From: Stappia albiluteola
Lineage (GTDB): Bacteria > Pseudomonadota > Alphaproteobacteria > Rhizobiales > Stappiaceae
Length of the DNA: 64,000 bases
Assembly: GCF_014050225.1 (NCBI RefSeq)
Contig: NZ_JACFXV010000031.1
Coordinates: 62,001 to 126,000, forward strand
Direction: 5' to 3'
The position numbers and the translations under genes were made by a program. The stretch's first letter is position 1; the number at the start of each line of letters is the position of its first letter. Shown piece by piece: positions 49,124-57,345 of the stretch. The notes beneath the pieces were generated by a model. That model was not told the origin of the DNA. It did no database searches and was given only the letters and a program-made list of their open reading frames with translations.

Positions 49124-51310
49124 TCACGCATCAGTGGTGGCGAGGAAGACGGGCCTGCCGCCCGCAATCCGTTGCAGCGCGGGCCTTTCCTCCGCAGTGC
49201 GTTCGTCCGTATCGGCGTCGGAACGAAGGGTCAGCAGGATCATGCTGCCGAGACCCGCAAGCCCCTCCACGCCGCCTGCATCGCCCACCAGCCCCGCATC
49301 CACCAGCACGAGATCGTAGCCCTCGGCGATTTCCTCAAGGTCGGAACGCTCGTCGCCTTCCAGCGCCAGCGGCCGATGCTTCGGGGCGCCGGCCACCAGC
49401 GACAGGAAGCTCAGATCGAAATGCCGGTTCTCGACGATCCGCTCGGAGATGCCGACGCGGCCGAGCCCGCCCTCGCTGTCGAGCAGGCGTGTCAGGTCCT
49501 TGTCGCGCGCATTGGCATCGACCAGCAGCACCTTGAGCCCGCGCGCGGCAGCCGCGACGCCGACGCTGAAGGCGGCAAGGCTCAAGCCGTCGCCGCGCTC
49601 TCCCGCCACCATCAGAACCACCTGCGACCCGCCGCCCCTGCGTTCGCGAAGCAGACCGGCAAGCAAACCCTGAACGGCCTTTTCGTAGCCGGGCGCCGGA
49701 GCAGGCAGCCCGGACGCGTCACCGCCTGCCAGCATGCGGTAGACGAGGCGGGCGGAGGACGCGAAATCGCGCGATCCGCCGTCTTCGCCGGCGAGTCCGT
49801 CCAGCGCCGGCAACGCGCCGATCAGCGGCAGCGCGGACTTCTTGCGCGTGTGCGTGTCCGCGGCGATGACCGGGCGCGCCTTGTCGGCCCTGCCGGAAAA
49901 GACCGCCATGCGGATCTGGCGGAGGAGTTCGCGCGCGACGACCAGCGCGGTGCCAAGCATGAGACCGAGTATGCCCGCAAGGACCAGCAGCACCTTGCGT
50001 TTCGGCCAGGACGGATTGATCGGCGGCTCGGCCGGCGAGATGATGCGGGCGACGGGAGCCGTCACCTGCTCAAGATTGGCGACTTCCTTTGCCCGCGACA
50101 GCACGCTTTCGTAGACGGCGCGGGTGGCGCGCGCTTCCGTTTCCAGCTCGCGCAAGGTGATGAGCTGCGCCTCGTCCGTGTTGGCGGAGGTCCGCAGCGT
50201 CTCGATCTGGCGCTCGATATTGGCCACACGCTCACGCGCCACGTCACGCTCGATGCGCTTGGCCTCGCCGATCCCCCGGATTTCCTCGCGGATAAGACCG
50301 CCGACCCGCTCGACCTGGGCGCGGGCGCGGATCATCGTCGGGTGGGACGGCAGCAGTTCGGCGGCGAGCGAGGCTTCGGACCGGACCGCCGCCGCATATT
50401 CCTGCAGCAATTGCGTGATGCGCGGCGAGGTGACGAGATCGCCAAGGGCGGTGGGGTCGACTTCACGTTTCAGGTAACGCTGGATCTCCTGATTGGCGGC
50501 ATCCGCGCTCGCCAGCGCGCTGCGCGCCTCCACGAGCTGAGCGTTGAGACCCTCCAGTTCCTGGCCAATTAGCAGCGTACCGTCGGCGGCGCTGCTCTGC
50601 AGGCGGTTCTTCGCCCTGAATTCCTGAACCTTTTCCTCGGCTTCGCGAACTCGCTCGCGCAGGCCGACCAGCCGGTCGTCGATCTGCTCCGCCAGCCGTT
50701 CGGCCTGCTCCCGGAAAGAGCGCTGCTGTTCGTTGAGGTAGCTGTTGGCGATGGCCTGCGAAAGCGTCGCGGCCTTGGACGGGCTTTCGGAACTGACCGC
50801 GATGTCGACCACATAGGTCGAGCCCTGGCGCGCGACCGACAGGGCCTTGCCGAGCGCAATCATCGTCTTGTTGATACGCGCCGCCTCGTCCGCAGGCGTT
50901 TCCTTCGCCTCCGGCAGGATGGCGCCGAAAAGCAGCCCCAGAAGGCCGGCCCCCTTGGCGGTGCCGAATTCTGGATCGTCGACGAGCTTGTGTCCTTCCA
51001 CCACCGGGCGCAGCACGGAAGCCGAGGAGATCACCGCTATCTGGCTGTCCACCGCGAAGGCATCGACGCCAATGCGGGACGGCGCGGAGGCACTGTCGAA
51101 GGGCTGGCGGTTGTAGGGCTCGATCAGGATCTTCGTCGAGGCGGTATAGACGGACTTCGCGGAAAGCGCGTAGAGCGCCGTCAAACCGACGATGACCGCG
51201 GCCACGATGACGATGACGTAGCGCCCGGCGCTGAGCGCGCGCAGGACCGCAAAGGGATCGGGAAAGCCGCCCCTGCCAAGCCTCGCCTCTTGCTCGTCCG
51301 CTGTTGCCAA
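49124..51310 (-). CDS. polysaccharide co-polymerase (Wzc/GumC-like) with degenerate kinase domain
   Basis: 728-residue inner-membrane protein setting chain length or export. The Wzz domain starts after helix 1 (about 27-50), runs through a long coiled coil (about 190-400) with RVREAEEKVQEFRAKN and ends in the second helix near INPSWPKRKVLLVLAGILG. The cytoplasmic C-terminal domain (about 560-728) has the BY-kinase fold with VLLVDANARD (Walker A') and LVLVDAG, but the P-loop is GERGDGLS, with Leu576 in place of the ATP-binding Lys, and no Tyr cluster ends the chain. So it is probably a pseudo-kinase. Last gene of the minus-strand glycan run. Confidence 0.88.
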   Translation of the reverse strand: MATADEQEARLGRGGFPDPFAVLRALSAGRYVIVIVAAVIVGLTALYALSAKSVYTASTKILIEPYNRQPFDSASAPSRIGVDAFAVDSQIAVISSASVLRPVVEGHKLVDDPEFGTAKGAGLLGLLFGAILPEAKETPADEAARINKTMIALGKALSVARQGSTYVVDIAVSSESPSKAATLSQAIANSYLNEQQRSFREQAERLAEQIDDRLVGLRERVREAEEKVQEFRAKNRLQSSAADGTLLIGQELEGLNAQLVEARSALASADAANQEIQRYLKREVDPTALGDLVTSPRITQLLQEYAAAVRSEASLAAELLPSHPTMIRARAQVERVGGLIREEIRGIGEAKRIERDVARERVANIERQIETLRTSANTDEAQLITLRELETEARATRAVYESVLSRAKEVANLEQVTAPVARIISPAEPPINPSWPKRKVLLVLAGILGLMLGTALVVARELLRQIRMAVFSGRADKARPVIAADTHTRKKSALPLIGALPALDGLAGEDGGSRDFASSARLVYRMLAGGDASGLPAPAPGYEKAVQGLLAGLLRERRGGGSQVVLMVAGERGDGLSLAAFSVGVAAAARGLKVLLVDANARDKDLTRLLDSEGGLGRVGISERIVENRHFDLSFLSLVAGAPKHRPLALEGDERSDLEEIAEGYDLVLVDAGLVGDAGGVEGLAGLGSMILLTLRSDADTDERTAEERPALQRIAGGRPVFLATTDA

Positions 51311-51391
51311 AGCCTTTTGCCCGCCCTGATATGCTTTTCGAAAGGTAATCAGACAGGGTTAGTAAAGACTAAACGCAGCCGGAAGCTGCGA

Positions 51392-52771
51392 TCAATCGTT
51401 CCGCAGAGGAACACTCTTCGTCAGCCTGCCCGAGGCGGAAAATCCCGCCGCCATCACGAACAGCAGCCAGGCAAGCACGTAGCCGCGAAACCAGCTGCTT
51501 TCGAGCATATTGTGGCAGACCGCGAACAGCACCACGCAGAACAGCAGCCAGTCCTCGGCGAAGCCGTTGCCGTGCTGCCGTCCGATGCGAAACAGCACGG
51601 CAACGATCAGGGCGAGAAGCAGGCCGAGGCCGACGAAGCCGGTCTCCAGCGTCACGTCGACATAGCCGTTATGCGCCTGAAGAAGGTCGGCGACGAAGCC
51701 CGGCGCCTCGCGCGCGGCAATCGAATTCTCGCCGATGCCCCAGAAGGAGCCGTAGCCCTGGCCGAGGAACGGCCGCCGTTCGATGACGCCGCCGATGAAA
51801 TCCCAGATCACCGTTCGCCCTGTGAAGGTGGTGTCGTCGAAAAGCAGCAGCGACAGGTCCTCGAAGGTGAAATCGAAAAGAAAGCTGGCGAAGGCGTAGC
51901 CGCAGAGCGCGAAGACCATCGCGAAGGCAAGCACATAGACCGGCCGAATGCCGATCAGGCGGCCGAGCCCGACGACCGCGAGCGCGGCGGACGGAAGAAG
52001 CATGGCGAGGCCGAGCGAGGTCTTCGACTGGCTGGCCGCCAGTTCCAGCAGGGCCATCGCCGCGGCGGCCATCGCCAGCAGGCGCATCATGCCGGAAAAG
52101 CGCACCGTGCCGTAGAGACAGAAAATGAAGGCGTAGGCGACGATCAGGCCGAACTGGTTCTTGTGTGCGTAAATGCCTTCATGACCGATCGGGCCGGCAG
52201 GCCGGAACACGACGGCAACCATGTTGACGATCACCGCGACGATGAAAACCGTCGCGATACGCGAGAGCTGCGCCTCCCTGTCCTGCGCCATGAAGATCGG
52301 ACCGACGATGGCGGCCAGCACGATCACCTGCAGCATCACCCGCCGGAAGGCGATCGACGGCGCCGGCGACCAGGCGATGCTGGCGAATGCCAGGGCGAGA
52401 AAGGCGAGGAACAGCAGCACGGCCGGCTGCCTCAGCACGCCGAGGACGCGCGGCAGCCGCCGCCAGCCGGCAACGATCACCGAAAACAGCAACATGACCC
52501 AGAAGAGCTGGTTGGCGAGATTGGCGCCCGCCCCACTCGACGCCGCGCTTGCCGTATCGCCGACCTCCCGCACGAAGAACAGCGGCGAAAGCAGGGTCAC
52601 ATAGGCGATGATGATCGCCGGAACGAAACCGAGATAGCCGTCGCCGGCACGCGCGGATACGCCCGCCCCACGCAGATACTCCCGATCTGTCGTTGCCTCG
52701 CTCAAGAAGAAATCCGCCCGTTGCGCCCGCGATACGACCCTATCGGGATCCGGCCTGCAGGGCTTTCGCAT
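51392..52771 (-). CDS. O-antigen ligase/Wzy polymerase-type membrane protein
   Basis: 459-residue integral membrane protein with about ten to twelve helices and a periplasmic loop of the Wzy_C kind: FTGRTVIWDFIGGVIERRPFLGQGYGSFWG, then QAHNGYVDVTLETGFVGLGLLLA, both standard for the O-antigen ligase/polymerase family. It would polymerise the lipid-linked repeat units on the outer side of the membrane. The start at 52771 overlaps the upstream GH5 gene by 32 bases; a start somewhat further in is possible, but the first 40 residues offer no other ATG. Confidence 0.86.
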   Translation of the reverse strand: MRKPCRPDPDRVVSRAQRADFFLSEATTDREYLRGAGVSARAGDGYLGFVPAIIIAYVTLLSPLFFVREVGDTASAASSGAGANLANQLFWVMLLFSVIVAGWRRLPRVLGVLRQPAVLLFLAFLALAFASIAWSPAPSIAFRRVMLQVIVLAAIVGPIFMAQDREAQLSRIATVFIVAVIVNMVAVVFRPAGPIGHEGIYAHKNQFGLIVAYAFIFCLYGTVRFSGMMRLLAMAAAAMALLELAASQSKTSLGLAMLLPSAALAVVGLGRLIGIRPVYVLAFAMVFALCGYAFASFLFDFTFEDLSLLLFDDTTFTGRTVIWDFIGGVIERRPFLGQGYGSFWGIGENSIAAREAPGFVADLLQAHNGYVDVTLETGFVGLGLLLALIVAVLFRIGRQHGNGFAEDWLLFCVVLFAVCHNMLESSWFRGYVLAWLLFVMAAGFSASGRLTKSVPLRND

Positions 52772-54026
52772 CGAGCCCGAGAGCCGTCACGGCATCCGGG
52801 TCGATCTTGCGTGATTCATTGTCGAATACCAAGCCGAAGCCGGGATAGCCGTCGCCGGCATTGTAGTCCCAATAGGCCCAGGCGAAGCCCGACGCCTCGG
52901 CTTCGTCCCGCACGTCGGCGATCCAGCTGTAACGGCTGGCGTTTTCCGGCATGCCCACCGGCGGGCGCGCCGCGCCGAATTCGCCAATCACCAGCCGGTT
53001 CGGCGCCACACCTTCCTCATCCGCCCAGCGCCGCATCGCCTCGAAGTGGGCGCGAACATAGGCGCGGTCGACCGGCGGATCCTCATAGTAATGCAGGACG
53101 CCGCCCATCGCCTGCTCCAGCGCGTCGCGCGGAACCGCATCCTCGCCCTTTTCGCGGCGAAGCCGTGCGATCAGGTCCTCGGAAAGCGCCAGCGACCTCC
53201 GCGGATTGCCTTCCTGCCCCGGATACCAGAGCCCGGCCATGTAGCGGGTGGGGATCGAGGCGAAGGGCAGCGACTGGTGGGTGAAGTAATAGGGCCGGTA
53301 ATAGTGAATATCGACGAGCGTGTTGTCGTCATATCCGGCCATTCGCAGGTGAGGCAGGCCCTCGAAGGAGGAATAGCAGCCGGTGGTCAGGACAAGCGCC
53401 AGTTCGGGCGCCACCTTGCGCACCTCGTCGTAAAGCAGCGGCTGGATCTCCGTCCAGTCCCGCCCGAAGACGAGATGGCAGTCGCGCTGCGGCTCGTTCA
53501 TCAGCCCGAGCGCTGTTTTCGAGGCCGGCAGGCGCTTCAGGTTGCGCGCCAGCACCTTCAGCCAGTCGCCATATTGGCGGAATTCCTCGCCGCCGATATC
53601 GGCGAGCATTCCCGGCGCCGACCAGCGCCCGCTCTGGATCGGATGCGGATCGACCAGCACGCCGAAGCCGAAGGCCTGCAGCCGCTTCACCGTGTCGAAC
53701 AGGCCGTCGAGGAGGATGCGCCTTTCACCTTCCGAAACGGCAAGGAAAGGTGCGGGCGCCACGGGCAGGCGCACGAAATCGAAGCCGATCGCACGCAGGT
53801 CCTGCAACTCACCGTCGCCGATTGCTGCAAGCGGCGGACGGAACGGCGGCCACAGGAACTCGCCCGGCCTGCCCGGATCGCGCGCCGGCAGGCTGTGCAG
53901 GCGGGCAAGGTTGATGCCCTTGCGAAAATCCGGAACCTCGCCGGCGAAGGATGGTCCTCCCAGCGCCGCCAGGAGCCAGAACAGGATGACGGCAAGGTCG
54001 CGGACAATCGCGAGGCGGTAGGTCAT
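52740..54026 (-). CDS. secreted glycoside hydrolase family 5 (cellulase-like)
   Basis: 428-residue exported (beta/alpha)8 hydrolase. A signal peptide covers about 1-28. The mature barrel shows FRKGINLARL, RAIGFDFVRLPV, LVDPHPI, LGLMNEPQRD with the acid/base Glu after Asn, DIHYYRPYYFTHQ and VIGEFGAARP with the nucleophile Glu, the full GH5 set. Inside exopolysaccharide operons such enzymes trim or release chains. It overlaps the lyase-family gene before it by ATGA and the Wzy gene after it by 32 bases. Confidence 0.9.
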   Translation of the reverse strand: MTYRLAIVRDLAVILFWLLAALGGPSFAGEVPDFRKGINLARLHSLPARDPGRPGEFLWPPFRPPLAAIGDGELQDLRAIGFDFVRLPVAPAPFLAVSEGERRILLDGLFDTVKRLQAFGFGVLVDPHPIQSGRWSAPGMLADIGGEEFRQYGDWLKVLARNLKRLPASKTALGLMNEPQRDCHLVFGRDWTEIQPLLYDEVRKVAPELALVLTTGCYSSFEGLPHLRMAGYDDNTLVDIHYYRPYYFTHQSLPFASIPTRYMAGLWYPGQEGNPRRSLALSEDLIARLRREKGEDAVPRDALEQAMGGVLHYYEDPPVDRAYVRAHFEAMRRWADEEGVAPNRLVIGEFGAARPPVGMPENASRYSWIADVRDEAEASGFAWAYWDYNAGDGYPGFGLVFDNESRKIDPDAVTALGLDAKALQAGSR

Positions 54027-56095
54027 GGCAGGGAAACCCTCGTCACGACACTGTCGCCGGGCTTCACCTTTCCTGCAAGGACGAGCTGATCGGCCGGCAC
54101 TCGTACGCCGAAGCGCGGAGAGATCCAGCCTCGCTTCTCCTGCTCAAGACCCCGGATTACCTGAGCCGAAAGCGTCGCGGGCGGGATGACCGAGGCGAGC
54201 CTTCGGCCATCGGCCACGAAGTCGTAGCCGCCATCCGCAGGCACGATTGCCACGCCCTCGCCGGCCAGGAAGCCGATAGTGACGGCAAGCGCTTCGGTGC
54301 CTGTGCCGTCCAGAGCGTCCTCGACCTCGAATTCTCGCGGCCCAAGGCGGCGAAGCGAGCGGCGATGCGTCACGCCGAAGCGGCGCAGATAGCCGTCATG
54401 CGACGCCTCCACCCGAAAACCTTCCGGCGTTTCGTCCACCGAGAGCAGGCGCGCTTCGGCCTTTTCCCGCCAGTTGAAGGCACCGGCAACGAGGCTTGAG
54501 TCCCGGCCTGCAACGCTCAGCGTGTTGTGGACGGGCGTGCCGCGAAACGCGTCCCGCCAGGCACCGCCCGAATGATAGAGATAGGTGCCCGCATCGGCGA
54601 AGACCGCGTGCCCGCCGCGATGCAGCCAGAGCGCCAGCGTATCCGCATGGCCGTGCGCGGCGATCGACAGATAGCCGAGCGGCCCGTGATCCATGGCGAT
54701 CAGCCATTCGCCGGCCTCGTCGCGCTCGCGCAGCACCGTATAGCCGCCCGAGCGAAAGACCTTCACGCCCCGTGGCCGCTCGTGCGTCGCGGCACTGCGC
54801 GAACCGAAGAGAAGCGTCCTGAGATGCGACGGCGCGACCGGCGGCGCGATATCGGGCCGCCCGAGCAGACTGGCGGCGCTGGCAACGACGCTTGCCACAT
54901 AGTGCGTCCCGTCCGCCTCGCCGTCGAAGACGACGCGCCCCTCGTCATCGTCGCCGATGCGCGGCGGCATGCCTTTCTCATCGAGGAACCAGGAAAGCGC
55001 TTCGGCCGCCCGCGCGACCCGCCCTTTCATTTCCTCCGAGAACGGCTCGCCCGCCGCTTCGGCTGTCTTCATGGCAAGCAGGTAGAGTTCGAGCGTGAAG
55101 GCCGAGTAGGTCGGCGACTGTTCCGCGCCGATACCGTCGTCATGGAACTGGCGGCCGGCTTCCTGCTCCAGCACGTCGCGTCCGATACGGCGCCATTCGC
55201 CCGCCATGCCGTGATCGGCATAGGCGGTGCCAACGACGAAAAGACCGACGGCCTCGGCGATCAGATGGTTGTTGGCGGAGGAAAACCGCGACGGATAGCG
55301 GTGGATCCAGGCCGCGCTCGCCACCAGGAAGGCCCGGACCTTGGCCTGCTGCGCCGGCGTGAAGGCTTCCGCACCCAGAGCATATCCCGCCAAATCCGAA
55401 TCGGATTTGGCGGCAAGGATATGCTCAGGATATTGATCCTGGAGCGATTTCTTATCGACCGGATGATCCCATCCGGCCGGAAAGCGCTCTAGAAGCCTCG
55501 CCGCGATGAGCACCGAAATGGCGCGCAGCGCAAGCTCGATCCCCGACGGCCAGTTGATGCCGAGGAAAGGCGGATTGGCGTCGATCCAGCTTTCGATCTC
55601 GCCTGCCACGAAACCGGCAAGCTCGCGGTCGCCGGTCCTGGCGGCCAGTGCGGCGATCGGCTGGAGATACTGGAGGCGGTTCACCTCCCAGACGTATTTG
55701 ACGTCGCCGTAGCGGCCGGTATGGCGATAGTTGATGGCGAAGCAATAGCGCTTTTTCGGCCATTCGCGGCGTTTTACCGGATCGAAATGCCACAGCGACG
55801 CCCTTCCCGTCTCCGGCCACTCGACGCCAAGAAACGAGAAGCGCCGCGCCCTCGCCGCCGCCGCGATCCCGCGCCAGCGCGCGATATCCGCGTCGGTTGC
55901 CGCATCGAGATCGAAGGCGGCCGGAAAGAGCGGAAGCGGACCTTCCAGCTGCTCGAAATGGCGCCACCCGCTCGGCCAGTTCCGCGCTGCCCGCTTCTTG
56001 AAAACTTCGGCGAAACGATGGGCGATCTCCGCCCCGCTCATTGCCGACAGGCGGCGCGCATACCAGGCCACCCGGCCCGCGATGCTCCTAGCCAT
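54023..56095 (-). CDS. heparinase II/III family protein carrying an in-frame palindromic repeat
   Basis: 690-residue alginate-lyase/heparinase-type protein. The N-terminal toroid has WPSGWRHFEQ, YVWEVNRLQYLQP and INWPSGIELALRAISVL; the core continues SSANNHLIAEAVGLF and EQSPTYSAFTLELYLLAM, with the Asn-His and Tyr expected at the active site; the C-terminal beta sheet domain includes MDHGPLGYLSIAAHGHADTLALWLH. No signal peptide is evident. Residues about 202-240 are encoded by family 1 repeat copy D, inserted between the SVLIAARLL helix and AFTPAQQAKV with the frame kept. Enzymes of this family depolymerise acidic glycans during export. Confidence 0.88.
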   Translation of the reverse strand: MARSIAGRVAWYARRLSAMSGAEIAHRFAEVFKKRAARNWPSGWRHFEQLEGPLPLFPAAFDLDAATDADIARWRGIAAAARARRFSFLGVEWPETGRASLWHFDPVKRREWPKKRYCFAINYRHTGRYGDVKYVWEVNRLQYLQPIAALAARTGDRELAGFVAGEIESWIDANPPFLGINWPSGIELALRAISVLIAARLLERFPAGWDHPVDKKSLQDQYPEHILAAKSDSDLAGYALGAEAFTPAQQAKVRAFLVASAAWIHRYPSRFSSANNHLIAEAVGLFVVGTAYADHGMAGEWRRIGRDVLEQEAGRQFHDDGIGAEQSPTYSAFTLELYLLAMKTAEAAGEPFSEEMKGRVARAAEALSWFLDEKGMPPRIGDDDEGRVVFDGEADGTHYVASVVASAASLLGRPDIAPPVAPSHLRTLLFGSRSAATHERPRGVKVFRSGGYTVLRERDEAGEWLIAMDHGPLGYLSIAAHGHADTLALWLHRGGHAVFADAGTYLYHSGGAWRDAFRGTPVHNTLSVAGRDSSLVAGAFNWREKAEARLLSVDETPEGFRVEASHDGYLRRFGVTHRRSLRRLGPREFEVEDALDGTGTEALAVTIGFLAGEGVAIVPADGGYDFVADGRRLASVIPPATLSAQVIRGLEQEKRGWISPRFGVRVPADQLVLAGKVKPGDSVVTRVSLP
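55377..55492 (+). repeat. palindromic interspersed repeat, family 1, copy D, inside a coding region
   Basis: 116 bases with the whole family 1 structure: AGAGCATATCCCGCCAAATCC.GAATCGGATTTGGCGG.AAGGATATGCTC, the GATCCTGGAGCGATTTCTT core, a distal hairpin CCGGATG-atcc-CATCCGG and GAAAGCGCTCTAG at the end. The hairpin arms differ from copy A (CACGAAAGCG/CGCTTTCGTG) yet pair fully. The minus strand is read through as part of the lyase-family protein and gives the same peptide core as the reverse of copy A (KKSLQDQ..EHIL.AKSDSD). Confidence 0.9.
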
Positions 56096-57345
56096 CAGGA
56101 AACCTTCTTTTCGATCTTCTCGAAAATCCGGTCGTACGCGGCAAGCAGCACCGGCACCGAATGATCCCAGGAAAACATGTCGAGGATGCGCCTGCGGCCG
56201 ATCTCGCCCATCTGCCGGCGCCGTTCGGGGTCGTCGATCAGTTCCACGATCTTTTCCGCCATGTCGCGCGGGTCGTTCCTTCTCGCATAGAGCGACGCGT
56301 CGCCCGCCGAGACGCGCCCCTCGCGCATGTCGAACTGCACGACGGGCTTCTTCAGCGTCATGTATTCCAGGATCTTGTTCATGGTCGAAAGATCGTTCAT
56401 CGGCGTGACGCGATCCGGATTCACGCAGACATCCGCCGTGTTCAGCGTGTCGAGCAGCAGGTCGTCGGGCGCTCGGCCCGTAAAGGTGAAGTAGCGAGAC
56501 AGCCCCCGCGCCTCGACATCCTGTTGGATAAGCGGCAGTTCCGGCCCGCCGCCGACGACGCCGAAATGAATGTCCTCGCGCCCCATGTCGCGCACGATAT
56601 GGTCCGCCGCCTCCACCAGCAGGTCCATGCCCTCCTGCTGACCGATCACGCCTACATAGCCGACAAGATGGGCAAAGCCCTTCTTCAGCTCAGGCTTCGG
56701 CGCGCGCAGTTCCAGCTTCTCGACCTTCGGACCGGAGCGGACCACGAAGACGTCGTCGGGCGCCATGCCGCCGCGCCGTACCGCGATTTCCTTGTAGGAT
56801 TCGTTGGTGGCGATGGAGACCGTCGCTGAACGGAATGTCAGCCTTTCGAAGAAGCGCGTCAGGCCGTAGAGCACGCCGCGCTTGCCGAACTTCGCCTCGA
56901 ACAGCTCCGGGCAGATGTCGTGATGGTCGAAGAGGAAGCGAACGCCGAAAGGCCTGAAGAGCCAGGCGACCAGGAAGATCAGGTCGGGCGGATTGCAGCC
57001 ATGGATGACGTCGAAGCCGTGCCGGCGCTTCACCTTCCAGGCAAGGCGCGCCTCGTGAAAAAGCGCGGCCGAATATTCGCTCAGGTAGCCGAGGGCGCCG
57101 CGCGCGTCGAGCGGCAGCTTGTGGCGGTAGACGTGAATGCCGTCCAGTTCCTCGTAAGAAGCCTCGAAACCCTTGCCCGTCGGGCAGATGACGGAGACCG
57201 TATAGCCGGCGGCGCGCAGCGTCGTCGCCTCCGACCACACGCGGCGGTCGAAGGGTACGGGCAGGTTCTCGACGATGATCAGGACGCGGCGGTCGAGCTT
57301 TCGCTCCGCCGCCTCCTCGATCGCCTTACCAGTTGACGCCTTCAT
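56095..57345 (-). CDS. GT4 glycosyltransferase (WbuB-like)
   Basis: 416-residue GT-B glycosyltransferase. The N-terminal domain opens with LIIVENLPVPFDRRVWSEATTLRAAGY, the signature of WbuB/WcaL-like transferases that act on lipid-linked acceptors, and has YGFD-like and LFDHHDICPE stretches. The C-terminal domain carries GYVGVIGQQEGMDLLVEA and MNDLSTMNKILEYMTLKKPVVQFD, the E-rich nucleotide-sugar site. It overlaps the algD-like gene by 20 bases upstream and the lyase gene by one base downstream, so the three are one transcript. The sugar donor cannot be fixed. Confidence 0.9.
   Translation of the reverse strand: MKASTGKAIEEAAERKLDRRVLIIVENLPVPFDRRVWSEATTLRAAGYTVSVICPTGKGFEASYEELDGIHVYRHKLPLDARGALGYLSEYSAALFHEARLAWKVKRRHGFDVIHGCNPPDLIFLVAWLFRPFGVRFLFDHHDICPELFEAKFGKRGVLYGLTRFFERLTFRSATVSIATNESYKEIAVRRGGMAPDDVFVVRSGPKVEKLELRAPKPELKKGFAHLVGYVGVIGQQEGMDLLVEAADHIVRDMGREDIHFGVVGGGPELPLIQQDVEARGLSRYFTFTGRAPDDLLLDTLNTADVCVNPDRVTPMNDLSTMNKILEYMTLKKPVVQFDMREGRVSAGDASLYARRNDPRDMAEKIVELIDDPERRRQMGEIGRRRILDMFSWDHSVPVLLAAYDRIFEKIEKKVS

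Noticed and set aside
50990-53284. 764-codon plus-strand open frame
   Set aside because: Runs antisense through three genes of the glycan run (Wzc, Wzy and GH5); translation is charged and repetitive without domain features.
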